This document shows positions 45,444-54,032 of a DNA stretch of 64,000 nucleotides, one piece after another. A model generated the notes under the pieces. It made no database searches. It was not told where the DNA came from and saw only the letters and a program-made list of their open reading frames with translations. Within the stretch, counting starts at the first letter, position 1, and each line of letters starts with the position of its first letter. The translations under genes and the position numbers were made by a program. Source of the stretch: Aliiroseovarius sp. F47248L (GTDB taxonomy: Bacteria > Pseudomonadota > Alphaproteobacteria > Rhodobacterales > Rhodobacteraceae); contig NZ_JALKBF010000001.1 of assembly GCF_023016085.1 (NCBI RefSeq), positions 930,001 through 994,000 of the forward strand, written 5' to 3'.

Positions 45444-47423
45444 ATGTCCCTGCCACCCGGTTTCCTTGATGAATTGCGCAACCGTCTGAGCCTGTCACAG
45501 GTTGTCGGGCGCAAGGTTATGTGGGACCAGAGAAAATCCAATCAGGCCAAAGGCGACATGTGGGCGCCATGCCCGTTCCATCAGGAAAAAACCGCTTCTT
45601 TTCATGTGGATGATCGAAAAGGTTATTACTATTGCTTCGGCTGCCATCAGAAGGGCGACGCGATTTCCTTCGTGCGTGAGACCGAGAATGTGGGCTTCAT
45701 GGAAGCGGTAGAGATTCTGGCGGGTGAGGCCGGGATGCAGATGCCTGCCCGTGACCCCAAGGCGCAAGAGAAAGCCGACCGGCGCACGCAACTGGTCGAG
45801 GTTATGGAAATGGCCGTGGGTCATTTCCGGCTGATGCTGAAGACCGGTGCGGGGGCGGCTGCACGCGACTATCTGGCCCGCAGAGGGTTAAGCGATGCCG
45901 CGCTTGAGCGGTGGGAAATTGGCTTCGCGCCAGACGCCTGGCAAGGTCTTTGGGACCATCTGAAAGGCAAGGGGGTCGAGGACGATCTGATCCTTGGCGC
46001 GGGGCTGGCCAAACCCAGCCAGAAGGGTGGTAAACCTTACGACACGTTCCGAAACCGCATTCTTTTTCCGATCCGTGATGCGCGCGGACGGACCATTGCC
46101 TTTGGCGGTCGTGCGATGGACCCCGAGGAAAGCGCGAAATACCTGAACTCGCCAGAAACCGAGCTGTTCGATAAGGGGCGCAGCCTTTATAACCACGGCC
46201 CGGCACGGGAAGCCGCTGGCAAGGGTCAGACTTTAATCGTGGCCGAAGGTTACATGGACGTGATCGCTTTGTCCGAAGCAGGGTTTGGCGCGACCGTTGC
46301 CCCGCTTGGCACTGCGATCACCGAAGACCAATTGCGTCTTCTGTGGCGCATCGCGCCCGAGCCGATCATCGCGTTGGACGGCGACAAGGCAGGGCTGGCG
46401 GCGGCGATGCGGGTCATCGACAACGCACTGCCACTTCTGGAAGCCGGACAAAGCCTGCGCTTTGCGATCATGCCCGAAGGCAAAGATCCTGATGATGTGC
46501 TGAAGGAAAGCGGGGCTGAAGCCATGCAGGCGCTGGTTGATGCGGCGATCCCGATGGTGGACCTGCTGTGGCGGCGGGAAACAGAAGGCAAGGTGTTTGA
46601 CAGCCCGGAGCGCAAAGCGGCGCTGGACAAGGATCTGCGCGCGGCGATTGCGCGCATTCAGGATCCGTCGATCCGGTCGCATTACGGGCAAGCAATCAAA
46701 GACAAACGGTGGGAGCTGTTCCGGTCACGGCCCAAGGGGCAGGGTGCACAAGGCGGCAACCGGGGGTTGTGGAAGCCGGGTAAGGGGCGGGGCTGGGCAG
46801 CACCGGTGCCGCCGGTCCTGCATTCCACCAAATCTTCCCTGCTGGCAACCGCCGATGATCAGGCGCAAGAGGTGTTGCGCGAAGCAGTGATCCTGGCGAT
46901 CCTAATCCGCAGACCTGACATGTTGGAACATGTTGAAAGCCGGATGGAGCGGTTGGAAATGATCGGCCCCGATCATGGTGCATTGCAACGCGTGTTGTTG
47001 CGTCATGCCCATGAAGGGGCTGAGGTCTTAGAACAGACTATAGTTGAGCGATTAGGCGCGACCGCCCTTGAAAAACTCTATGCGCTCAACCATGTGCGGA
47101 TCACCCCCGCCCTGCGGCACCCGGACGACAATGATATCGTTGGGGCAAGCCTGAACGAAGAAATCATGAAACTTGAGGCGTCGCGCGGGTTGAGGCGCGA
47201 GATTGCGGATGCCGCCGAAGATATGGACACGCTGCCGGACGAAGGCGTGACATGGCGCTTGGGACAGGCAGCCGAGGCGCGCAACAAGGCGCAGCGCAGC
47301 CAGTCCGAAGACAAAGCCACATACGAGATTGCCGATAACGGAACGCTTTTGAACCGCGACGAACGCGATGCGCTGGACAAGCTGTTAGCGCAAATCTCTC
47401 CCACGAAGACGAAGGGGAAATAG
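45444..47423 (+). CDS. dnaG: DNA primase
   Basis: 659-residue primase that makes RNA primers for replication. The CHC2 zinc finger at the N terminus is complete (C43, H46, C64, C67). The TOPRIM catalytic domain shows VAEGYMDVIAL and ALDGDKAG, and a helicase-binding C-terminal domain follows. Its length is slightly above the E. coli protein. It is upstream of rpoD as in the classical macromolecular-synthesis locus, but rpsU is absent here. Confidence 0.96.
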   Translation: MSLPPGFLDELRNRLSLSQVVGRKVMWDQRKSNQAKGDMWAPCPFHQEKTASFHVDDRKGYYYCFGCHQKGDAISFVRETENVGFMEAVEILAGEAGMQMPARDPKAQEKADRRTQLVEVMEMAVGHFRLMLKTGAGAAARDYLARRGLSDAALERWEIGFAPDAWQGLWDHLKGKGVEDDLILGAGLAKPSQKGGKPYDTFRNRILFPIRDARGRTIAFGGRAMDPEESAKYLNSPETELFDKGRSLYNHGPAREAAGKGQTLIVAEGYMDVIALSEAGFGATVAPLGTAITEDQLRLLWRIAPEPIIALDGDKAGLAAAMRVIDNALPLLEAGQSLRFAIMPEGKDPDDVLKESGAEAMQALVDAAIPMVDLLWRRETEGKVFDSPERKAALDKDLRAAIARIQDPSIRSHYGQAIKDKRWELFRSRPKGQGAQGGNRGLWKPGKGRGWAAPVPPVLHSTKSSLLATADDQAQEVLREAVILAILIRRPDMLEHVESRMERLEMIGPDHGALQRVLLRHAHEGAEVLEQTIVERLGATALEKLYALNHVRITPALRHPDDNDIVGASLNEEIMKLEASRGLRREIADAAEDMDTLPDEGVTWRLGQAAEARNKAQRSQSEDKATYEIADNGTLLNRDERDALDKLLAQISPTKTKGK

Positions 47424-47485
47424 CAACAGTGCCGTGATCTCTGGTCTTTTCAGGATGATCAGGCGAAGAATACGCGATACATGGG

Positions 47486-47551
47486 TTGGCGAATCACTGA
47501 TTCGAGGTGATGATTCGGTCAACCCGAATCACCGACGTGATGGGACATCAC
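47486..47551 (+). promoter_or_regulatory. rpoD upstream region with four GANTC sites and inverted repeats
   Basis: In the 180-base dnaG-rpoD gap, GANTC occurs at 47491, 47499, 47512 and 47526, four times in 40 bases. GAATCACTGATTC (47491-47503) is a perfect palindrome. GGTGATGATTCGG and CCCGAATCACC form an imperfect hairpin, and GTGATG-GGA-CATCAC (47537-47551) another. A weak promoter-like pair TTGGCG (47486) and GATGAT (47509) with 17 bases between overlaps the first two sites. GANTC is the CcrM methylation site in alphaproteobacteria, so methylation could influence rpoD transcription. Confidence 0.5.
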
Positions 47552-47603
47552 TCAGGCAGACGCCGATGCCCCATTTCCGCCAAGCTAAGTGCAAGGAGGG
47601 CCC

Positions 47604-49598
47604 ATGGCCGCCAAGGACACCGCAAACGACCGCAAGGACGACGACCAAGACGACTTACCCATGGGCGACGTCAGCCAAAAAGCGGTCAAGAAGATGATCG
47701 CCGAGGCGCGGGAAAAAGGTTACATCACCTACGATCAGCTTAATCAGGTGTTGCCGCCCGATCAGGTGAGTTCCGAACAAATCGAAGACGTGATGTCGAT
47801 GCTGTCCGAGATGGGCATCAACATCATCGAAGATGAAGAAGCGGAAGAAGAAGAAAAAGGTTCGACCGAGTTGGTGACGCAGGCGGGTGCCCGCGAGGTG
47901 ACCGTTGCCACCGCCGAAACCGAAAAGCTGGACCGCACCGACGACCCCGTCCGGATGTACTTGCGCGAAATGGGATCGGTCGAACTTCTGAGCCGCGAAG
48001 GTGAGATCGCGATCGCAAAGCGGATCGAAGCAGGCCGCAACACAATGATTTCGGGCCTATGTGAAAGTCCTCTGACATTTCAGGCCATCACCATCTGGCG
48101 CGACGAACTTCTGAGCGAAGACATTCTTCTGCGTGATGTCATCGACCTGGACGCCACCTTTGGCAATGCGATGGAGGACGACGACACCGAAACCGTTGCC
48201 GCCACGCCCGGCGTGGAAGGGGCGGCATCGTCTGACGAAAAGAAGAAAACCGATCCAGAGCTCGACGCGGATGGCAATCCGATCACTTCGGACGACGATG
48301 ACGACGATGACGAGGATGAAGCCGCCAACATGTCGCTTGCTGCGATGGAGGCCGCGTTGAAGCCGCGTGTTCTGGAAACGCTTGAACTGATTGCGCGCGA
48401 CTATAACAAGCTGTCTGAAATGCAGGATTTGCGGATGTCCGCGACCCTGAACGAAGATGACAGTTTCTCGAAGAAGGCCGAGGTTGAATACCAAAAGTTG
48501 CGTTCGGAAATCGTGCTTCTGGTGAACGAACTGCACCTGCACAACAACCGGATCGAAGCGCTGGTCGACCAGCTTTACGGCATCAACCGCCGCATTATGT
48601 CGATTGACTCGGCAATGGTGAAATTGGCCGACCAAGCTCGGATCAACCGTCGTGAATTCATTGATGCCTATCGTGGTCGCGAATTGGACCCGACTTGGCT
48701 GGAAGACATGGCAGCCCAATCGGGACGCGCCTGGCAGGGCTTTATCGAACGCTCGACCGACAAAGTGGAACAGCTGCGTGCCGATATGGCACAGGTGGGT
48801 CAATATGTCGGCGTCGACATCCCGGAATTCCGCCGTATCGTGCAACAGGTTCAAAAGGGCGAGAAAGAAGCGCGTCAGGCCAAGAAGGAAATGGTCGAAG
48901 CCAACCTTCGTCTGGTTATTTCGATCGCCAAGAAATACACGAACCGCGGCCTGCAATTCCTTGATCTTATTCAGGAAGGCAATATCGGCCTGATGAAAGC
49001 GGTCGACAAGTTCGAATACCGCCGCGGCTATAAGTTCTCGACCTATGCGACGTGGTGGATCCGTCAGGCGATCACCCGCTCGATCGCCGACCAAGCGCGC
49101 ACGATCCGTATTCCGGTCCACATGATCGAAACGATCAACAAGCTGGTTCGGACAGGGCGCCAGATGCTGCATGAAATTGGCCGCGAACCGACGCCGGAAG
49201 AACTGGCCGAGAAGCTGCAAATGCCGCTTGAGAAAGTGCGCAAGGTGATGAAGATCGCCAAGGAACCGATCAGCCTTGAGACGCCGATTGGCGATGAGGA
49301 AGACAGCCAGCTTGGTGATTTCATCGAGGATAAGAATGCCGTGCTGCCATTGGACAGCGCCATTCAGGAAAACCTCAAGGAAACGACAACGCGGGTGCTG
49401 GCCTCGCTGACCCCGCGCGAAGAGCGTGTGCTGCGCATGCGGTTCGGCATAGGCATGAACACCGACCACACGCTGGAAGAGGTGGGGCAACAGTTCAGCG
49501 TGACGCGCGAACGTATTCGCCAGATCGAGGCCAAGGCGCTTAGAAAGCTGAAACACCCCAGTCGTTCGCGCAAGCTGCGGTCGTTCCTGGATCAGTGA
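47604..49598 (+). CDS. rpoD: RNA polymerase sigma-70 factor RpoD
   Basis: 664-residue housekeeping sigma factor. Region 1.1 is near the N terminus. An acidic, low-complexity insertion (around residues 205-245, with seven Asp in a row) lies in the non-conserved region. Regions 2.1-2.4 show [17 protein letters not shown] and region 4.2 shows [31 protein letters not shown]. The start at 47604 has an AAGGAGG site; five in-frame upstream codons are ignored. A bidirectional terminator follows the stop. Confidence 0.97.
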   Translation: MAAKDTANDRKDDDQDDLPMGDVSQKAVKKMIAEAREKGYITYDQLNQVLPPDQVSSEQIEDVMSMLSEMGINIIEDEEAEEEEKGSTELVTQAGAREVTVATAETEKLDRTDDPVRMYLREMGSVELLSREGEIAIAKRIEAGRNTMISGLCESPLTFQAITIWRDELLSEDILLRDVIDLDATFGNAMEDDDTETVAATPGVEGAASSDEKKKTDPELDADGNPITSDDDDDDDEDEAANMSLAAMEAALKPRVLETLELIARDYNKLSEMQDLRMSATLNEDDSFSKKAEVEYQKLRSEIVLLVNELHLHNNRIEALVDQLYGINRRIMSIDSAMVKLADQARINRREFIDAYRGRELDPTWLEDMAAQSGRAWQGFIERSTDKVEQLRADMAQVGQYVGVDIPEFRRIVQQVQKGEKEARQAKKEMVEANLRLVISIAKKYTNRGLQFLDLIQEGNIGLMKAVDKFEYRRGYKFSTYATWWIRQAITRSIADQARTIRIPVHMIETINKLVRTGRQMLHEIGREPTPEELAEKLQMPLEKVRKVMKIAKEPISLETPIGDEEDSQLGDFIEDKNAVLPLDSAIQENLKETTTRVLASLTPREERVLRMRFGIGMNTDHTLEEVGQQFSVTRERIRQIEAKALRKLKHPSRSRKLRSFLDQ

Positions 49599-49611
49599 TG
49601 TAAACAAACCC

Positions 49612-49635
49612 AAAAGGCGCTTTTAAGCGCCTTTT
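49612..49635. terminator. bidirectional intrinsic terminator after rpoD
   Basis: Perfect inverted repeat AAAAGGCGCTT (49612-49622), TT, AAGCGCCTTTT (49625-49635), followed by more T on the plus strand and preceded by A on the other. It lies between the rpoD stop and the stop of the convergent orphan gene, so it serves both. Confidence 0.88.
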
Positions 49636-50086
49636 ATTTTCCTTTCACAAAATCGGTTGTGCTCTCAAACAGGTCTTTGATCTCTTTGATCGCGCCCGCA
49701 GCGCCTGCGATGGACGCTATTGAACCGAGGATCGAGTTAACAAGAGACAGCAGATACCTGATCGCGCGCAGAGCATGACGGTTCACGGCGTCGGAGATAA
49801 CGTTGATGCCCGTCATCTTCGCGTGCAGAGAATGGCCCGTCAGACCGTGTTCGTAGAGTTTTTCGGGGTCAGCATCACGAAGTTGCGTTTGTGTTGTCTC
49901 GAATGACCGGACGGTTTCTTCTTGAAAGGCGGTCATGATCTCGGTTTGGATGTCATAGTTATACTCCAAACCGAACTCCACCGGGGTCTCAAACAAGCGA
50001 CCCAAAAAGTCTTTCAACTGCTTCAGAAAGTCCGATATCGTGTCGAGCGGATTCCTGTTTGGTGCAATTTTAATATCAAACGGCAT
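49634..50086 (-). CDS. orphan protein of unknown function
   Basis: 150-residue protein I cannot assign. It is mostly helical, with charged N-terminal half (DTISDFLKQLKDFLGRLFE) and a C-terminal hydrophobic segment (YLLSLVNSILGSIASIAGAAGAI, about residues 110-132) that may be a membrane or pore-like helix. The start at 50086 is preferred because family-free upstream codons are Pro/Ser-rich and there is no site before the alternative at 50197. It stands between rpoD and about 900 bases of apparently gene-free DNA. Restricted distribution would fit, but I cannot test that. Confidence 0.6.
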   Translation of the reverse strand: MPFDIKIAPNRNPLDTISDFLKQLKDFLGRLFETPVEFGLEYNYDIQTEIMTAFQEETVRSFETTQTQLRDADPEKLYEHGLTGHSLHAKMTGINVISDAVNRHALRAIRYLLSLVNSILGSIASIAGAAGAIKEIKDLFESTTDFVKGK

Positions 50087-50501
50087 GTCTAAATCCCTAT
50101 ATTGTTGTCCGAAGTGACTCAGAGGGCACCGGGGGGGCAGGGCAATTGGCGTGAACAGGATTGATCTGAAATACTGAAACGAGTTTGGCGATTTCAACCG
50201 ATTTGCGGCACGACTACATCATCCCCTGACCCGACAGATATTATCACATTTTACTGATCTAGGTATCGGCAGGGTACCTTACAGCAGAAGCGCTAAAGTC
50301 GCGTGGTGTTTCTGATGACACTCATCCACCCAATCGGACCGCCACATTTCTGCCTTATTTAGACTATGAAACCTGTTGCTCTGAAAACTAAACGAATCTC
50401 GGTCAGTTAAATGAGTTTTCTACGACACATGGCGTGAAGCATGCCTATCTAATCGCGAAATGCTTATTAGCAACTCTTCCCTGAAAAGAACCAAGGCATG
50501 G

Positions 50502-50528
50502 AAACAGTTTGTTTTCACTGTTTTTCAG
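50502..50528 (+). terminator. possible hairpin with T tail in the gene-poor stretch
   Basis: AAACAGT (50502-50508) and ACTGTTT (50517-50523) form a seven-pair stem with an eight-base T-rich loop and are followed by further T residues. It would act on plus-strand transcripts if any come through; no gene ends just upstream, which hints at a small RNA or a decayed gene. Confidence 0.35.
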
Positions 50529-50633
50529 GCGCGAATAATTTGTTTTCTTTGAAATGGGGCGGAAATGTGGCGATAATGTGAACACATTAGACGATCGCTT
50601 TGTTTGACACGAAACTTTTTAAAACTGGGGATT

Positions 50634-50828
50634 ATGATGCGTAAGATGGTGGGCGCGCAGACATACGCCACCGGCCTGAAGGGGCCGATCACAAATTTTC
50701 AAGAAGAATTGGCTCAGTGCGACAACCGACCGGATGTAAGATCCGGGCGGCTCAGGGCGCTGATGAAGTTGGAAACCCGGCGGCAGGATGGGCACATTGC
50801 ACGACGTCCCGCCCTGATCCCGCTCTAG
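50634..50828 (+). CDS. doubtful short ORF
   Basis: 64-codon frame beginning MMRKMVGAQTYATGLKG, preceded by CTGGGG and a TTTGACA-like stretch. It is basic and Arg-rich, with no recognised motif, and the composition resembles non-coding GC-rich DNA read in frame. A longer opposite-strand frame covers the same bases. It is listed because the region is otherwise unexplained. Confidence 0.2.
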   Translation: MMRKMVGAQTYATGLKGPITNFQEELAQCDNRPDVRSGRLRALMKLETRRQDGHIARRPALIPL

Positions 50829-50987
50829 GGTTCCCCTGTGTTTTCCGGCGCTTTGAGGCAAACCACTCACGCGAACAAAGGCGGAGAGGGTGCCGGCCCT
50901 GCTGACCTGAATTTGATTGCCTCGAGTGCCGGAAAAACGAACGAAGGGGCCTTGCGCGTATCGCTTGGGTGACATTCTATCACCGCC

Positions 50988-51410
50988 ATGGGACATGGTT
51001 TCAAGATACAGACGCAAGGCCCCGGCCTTTATGAATTTACCAAGGATGTAGTAAGCTGGTTGGCGGGGCAGACCTTGGACGGCGGCCTGTTGACGCTGTT
51101 TGTGCGTCACACCTCCTGTTCGCTTCTAATACAGGAAAACGCTGACCCAGAAGTGCAAACTGATCTGCAGAACTTCCTGCATCGACTGGTGCCGCCCACC
51201 ACGGATCCCACGATGTCCTATCTGACCCACACATATGAAGGCCCGGACGACATGCCAGCCCACATCAAGGCCGCGTTGCTGCCCGTCAGCCTGTCAATCC
51301 CAGTGCAGTCAGGACGGTTGGTGTTGGGAACGTGGCAGGGGATTTACCTGTTTGAACACAGAAATGCGCCGCATACCCGACAAGTGGCAGCGCATCTGCT
51401 GCATGATTGA
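50988..51410 (+). CDS. YjbQ family protein (UPF0047)
   Basis: 140-residue trimeric-type protein of the YjbQ/UPF0047 family, some members of which have secondary thiamine-phosphate synthase activity. The conserved blocks are LTLFVRHTSCSLLIQENADPEVQTDL, YEGPDDMPAHIKAALLPVSLSIPV and LGTWQGIYLFEHR. The physiological role is not settled. The start has no strong binding site. Confidence 0.9.
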   Translation: MGHGFKIQTQGPGLYEFTKDVVSWLAGQTLDGGLLTLFVRHTSCSLLIQENADPEVQTDLQNFLHRLVPPTTDPTMSYLTHTYEGPDDMPAHIKAALLPVSLSIPVQSGRLVLGTWQGIYLFEHRNAPHTRQVAAHLLHD

Positions 51411-51537
51411 TCTAACTCAACGCGACGGCTTGAATAGTCGGTTATCATGAATTCAGCCACTCAATGACGAGTTGGTCGGGGGCAATACGCCTCCTAAGCC
51501 ATTGCCCCCTAACAGAAACATGTTGGGAGGACTTAAC

Positions 51538-51966
51538 ATGAGGAATAGTATCAGATCCGCTTTTTGCAGTGCAACTGTCGTAACGGCCATATTTGCAGGA
51601 GGAGACAAAGCACTCGCTCAGGACGCCGATTTCGGCAAGACGGTATTCTTGACGAGTTGCGCCGTTTGCCACGGTGAAATGGGCGGTGGCGGCGGCCCGG
51701 TCGGCGAATTGTTCGCCCAACGCCCGCGCAATCTGACGACCCTGGCCAAAGACAATGATGGGGTGTTTCCGTTGGAGCGTGTTTACAACTCGATCAGTGG
51801 CAAGCGTGGTATTCAAGGGCACGGCGACAGCAATATGCCCATCTGGGGTCCGATTTTCACCGCTGAAGCGATGCCAAGGGCGGTGCATCCCGGGTTGAGT
51901 CCACAAGAAATCGCACATGGCCGCATCTTGAGCGTGGTGTATTACTTGCAAACCATTCAAGACTAG
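51538..51966 (+). CDS. monoheme cytochrome c
   Basis: 142-residue exported class I-type cytochrome. A signal peptide (RNSIRSAFCSATVVTAIFAGGDKALAQ) precedes a single heme motif CAVCH (residues 41-45), with candidate axial Met in SNMPIWGP. The start at 51538 follows a GGGAGGA site; upstream in-frame codons are ignored. Electron partners are unknown. A long terminator hairpin follows the gene. Confidence 0.87.
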   Translation: MRNSIRSAFCSATVVTAIFAGGDKALAQDADFGKTVFLTSCAVCHGEMGGGGGPVGELFAQRPRNLTTLAKDNDGVFPLERVYNSISGKRGIQGHGDSNMPIWGPIFTAEAMPRAVHPGLSPQEIAHGRILSVVYYLQTIQD

Positions 51967-51980
51967 TTGGATAAGATATT

Positions 51981-52012
51981 AGCGCCCCGTGGTAATCCAT
52001 GGGGCGCTTTGT
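51981..52012. terminator. intrinsic terminator after cytochrome c gene
   Basis: Twelve-pair stem with one G-T pair (AGCGCCCCGTGG, TAAT loop, CCATGGGGCGCT, 51981-52008) followed by TTGT. It lies between the cytochrome stop and the stop of the convergent dodecin gene, 33 bases away, and may serve both. Confidence 0.72.
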
Positions 52013-52041
52013 CTATTGTGTTGTTGTCAGGATCGTGGCGC

Positions 52042-52245
52042 TTAGTCGTCCAATACGAATGTCACCATAAGGTTGACCTGATAGTGAACAATCTTGCCAT
52101 TTTCGACCTTTACGGACTGTTCTTTCACCCAGGCACTGACGACATTGCGCAGAGTGTTCGAAGCGCGTTCAACCCCTTTAGCAACGGCATCATCAAAGCT
52201 TTTGGGTGATGTGGCGGAAAGCTCGGTCACGCGTGCGATGGTCAT
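52042..52245 (-). CDS. dodecin
   Basis: 67-residue flavin-binding and storage protein that forms dodecamers. The whole family pattern is visible: a short strand with VTELSATSPKSFDDAVAKGVERASNTL, then WVKEQSVKVENGKI and the final strand YQVNLMVTFVLDD. The start at 52245 follows a GGGAGTAG site; a longer reading adds a cysteine-rich stretch not found in dodecins. Its closeness to the riboflavin genes fits a flavin-related role, though it is on the opposite strand and separately transcribed. Confidence 0.93.
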   Translation of the reverse strand: MTIARVTELSATSPKSFDDAVAKGVERASNTLRNVVSAWVKEQSVKVENGKIVHYQVNLMVTFVLDD

Positions 52246-52464
52246 GTGTCTACTCCCTAATGTTTGATTGGTTGGCAGAGTGTTCAAGTTTACGCCCATC
52301 GTGCAGGGGAAGGGAAAGCAAACTTTCCCCGTGACAGTGATGCATCGCGCATCTTGGGGGGCGTATTTCCCACTACACAAGACCTAGAGGCTGCCCTATA
52401 GTGCCTGTGGATAACTGGGCGAAAGACCCAAAAACCGAGGTGAGATGAGAGAAGAGGAAGGCCG

Positions 52465-52935
52465 ATGCGCTGTCCGTTTTGCGGAAATATTGATACCCAG
52501 GTGAAAGATAGCCGCCCGGCCGAAGACCACGTTGCCATTCGCAGGCGGCGGTTTTGTCCGGCCTGTGGCGGGCGTTTTACAACCTATGAACGCGTGCAGT
52601 TGCGCGACCTTGTCGTGGTGAAATCCAATGGAAGGCGTGAAGATTTCGACCGCGAGAAGCTTGAGCGTTCGATCCGTATTTCGATGCAGAAACGACCCGT
52701 TGAACCAGAACGTATTGACCAGATGATCTCGGGCATAGTGCGTCGGCTTGAAAGCATGGGTGAAACCGATATTCCGTCCAAGACAATCGGAGAGATCGTG
52801 ATGGAAAGTCTGGCCCGGATCGACACCGTGGCCTATGTGCGTTTTGCCAGTGTTTACAAGAACTTCCAGGCTGCTGATGACTTCGACAAGTTCGTAAGCG
52901 AGCTTCGACCGGACGTCGCACCGGAAGACGAGTGA
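52465..52935 (+). CDS. nrdR: transcriptional repressor NrdR
   Basis: 156-residue regulator of ribonucleotide reductase genes that senses nucleotide state. The zinc ribbon is complete (C3, C6, C31, C34) and the ATP-cone domain follows ([29 protein letters not shown]). No nrd genes are in the window. Its TGA overlaps the ribD start (GTGA), an arrangement common in alphaproteobacteria. Confidence 0.96.
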   Translation: MRCPFCGNIDTQVKDSRPAEDHVAIRRRRFCPACGGRFTTYERVQLRDLVVVKSNGRREDFDREKLERSIRISMQKRPVEPERIDQMISGIVRRLESMGETDIPSKTIGEIVMESLARIDTVAYVRFASVYKNFQAADDFDKFVSELRPDVAPEDE

Positions 52936-54032
52936 CCCAATCTGACACGCGCTATATGCGTCTGGCCCTGTCGCTTGGGCGACGGGGTTTTGGGCGTTGT
53001 GCGCCGAACCCCGCTGTGGGCTGCGTGATCGTGCAGGGCACACGGATCGTGGGTCGTGGCTGGACGCAACCCGGCGGACGGCCCCATGCCGAAACGGTGG
53101 CGCTGGCGCAAGCCGGGGCGGCGGCGCGCGGGTCAACCGCCTATGTGACGCTGGAACCCTGCGCCCATCACGGACAGACGCCGCCCTGTGCGGCCTCGTT
53201 GATTGACGCGGGGATTGCGCGGGTGGTGGTTGCCCTCGGCGACCCTGATCCGCGTGTGGACGGGGGTGGGTTAACCATGTTGCGCAAGGCCGGGGTCGAG
53301 GTTGAAACCGGTCTTTGCGCAGATGATGCCTGCGCTGATCAGGCAGGCTTCCTGACCCGTGTGACGCAAGGCCGCCCGATGGTGACGTTGAAACTGGCCA
53401 GCTCGTTTGACGGGCGGATCGCCACGGCCTCGGGTGACAGTCAGTGGATCACCGGGGCCGAGGCGCGCCGCCATGTTCACGCGATGCGCGCCACGCATGA
53501 TGCGGTGATGATCGGAGCGGGCACGGCGCGGGCGGATGATCCGTCGCTGACCGTGCGGGGGCTTGGTGTCGAACACCAACCCATCCGCGTGGTGCTGTCA
53601 CGCCATCTGGACCTGCCGTTGGACAGTCATTTGGCACGCACCGCGCGCGATATTCCGGTCTGGATTTGCCACGGCCACCGCGCCGCGCCCGAACTTGTGT
53701 CGGCATGGGCGGGCATCGGGGCCGAGATGATCGAAGTGGGCGAGGCGCAAGGCGCACTTGATTCAACGGCGGTGCTGCAAGCCCTTGGCACACGGGGTTT
53801 GACTCGTGTCTATTGCGAGGGCGGCGGCAGTCTTGCGGCGTCACTTCTGTCAGCGGGGCTGGTGGACGAACTTGTGGGCTACACCGCCGGGGTCGCGATT
53901 GGGGAGGAGGGTCGGCCGTCGTTGGCGGCCATGGGGCTGGGGCGTTTGGCCGAAGCGCCGCGTTTCGATCTGGTCGAAACCCGTGTCACGGGTGGTGACA
54001 TCCTGCACCGCTGGCGTCAGCGCCAGAGATAA
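52932..54032 (+). CDS. ribD: riboflavin biosynthesis protein RibD (deaminase/reductase)
   Basis: 366-residue bifunctional enzyme for the second and third steps of riboflavin synthesis. The N-terminal deaminase has the zinc motif (RPHAETVAL and [11 protein letters not shown]). The C-terminal reductase domain starts near [21 protein letters not shown] start overlaps the nrdR stop. Its 3' end overlaps the convergent kpsC gene by 16 bases, which breaks the usual rib gene order. Confidence 0.95.
   Translation: MTQSDTRYMRLALSLGRRGFGRCAPNPAVGCVIVQGTRIVGRGWTQPGGRPHAETVALAQAGAAARGSTAYVTLEPCAHHGQTPPCAASLIDAGIARVVVALGDPDPRVDGGGLTMLRKAGVEVETGLCADDACADQAGFLTRVTQGRPMVTLKLASSFDGRIATASGDSQWITGAEARRHVHAMRATHDAVMIGAGTARADDPSLTVRGLGVEHQPIRVVLSRHLDLPLDSHLARTARDIPVWICHGHRAAPELVSAWAGIGAEMIEVGEAQGALDSTAVLQALGTRGLTRVYCEGGGSLAASLLSAGLVDELVGYTAGVAIGEEGRPSLAAMGLGRLAEAPRFDLVETRVTGGDILHRWRQRQR

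Larger units (their letters stand above)
50087..50987. other. gene-poor stretch of about 900 bases
   Basis: No convincing gene. The first part (50160-50640) is visibly more AT-rich than the neighbours and has stop codons in all frames. It contains a short hairpin with a T tail (50502-50528). The second part (50640-50985) is GC-rich. It has a possible 64-codon frame and a longer opposite-strand frame, neither with a recognisable product. I looked for tmRNA, RNase P, 6S and SRP RNA motifs and found none. It could hold a small RNA, a decayed gene or a control region for the YjbQ gene. Confidence 0.5.

Noticed and set aside
48057..49613. 518-codon minus-strand frame opposite rpoD
   Set aside because: Mirrors the certain rpoD coding frame; composition is that of an antisense reading.
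50640..50987. tmRNA, RNase P or other stable RNA in the GC-rich gap
   Set aside because: No RNase P core (GAGGAAAGTC), no tag-coding frame or tRNA-like end, and no SRP motif found.
50619..51110. 163-codon minus-strand frame in the gene-poor stretch
   Set aside because: It runs into the YjbQ gene on the opposite strand and has no motif; composition typical of chance GC-rich frames. The region stays listed as unexplained.
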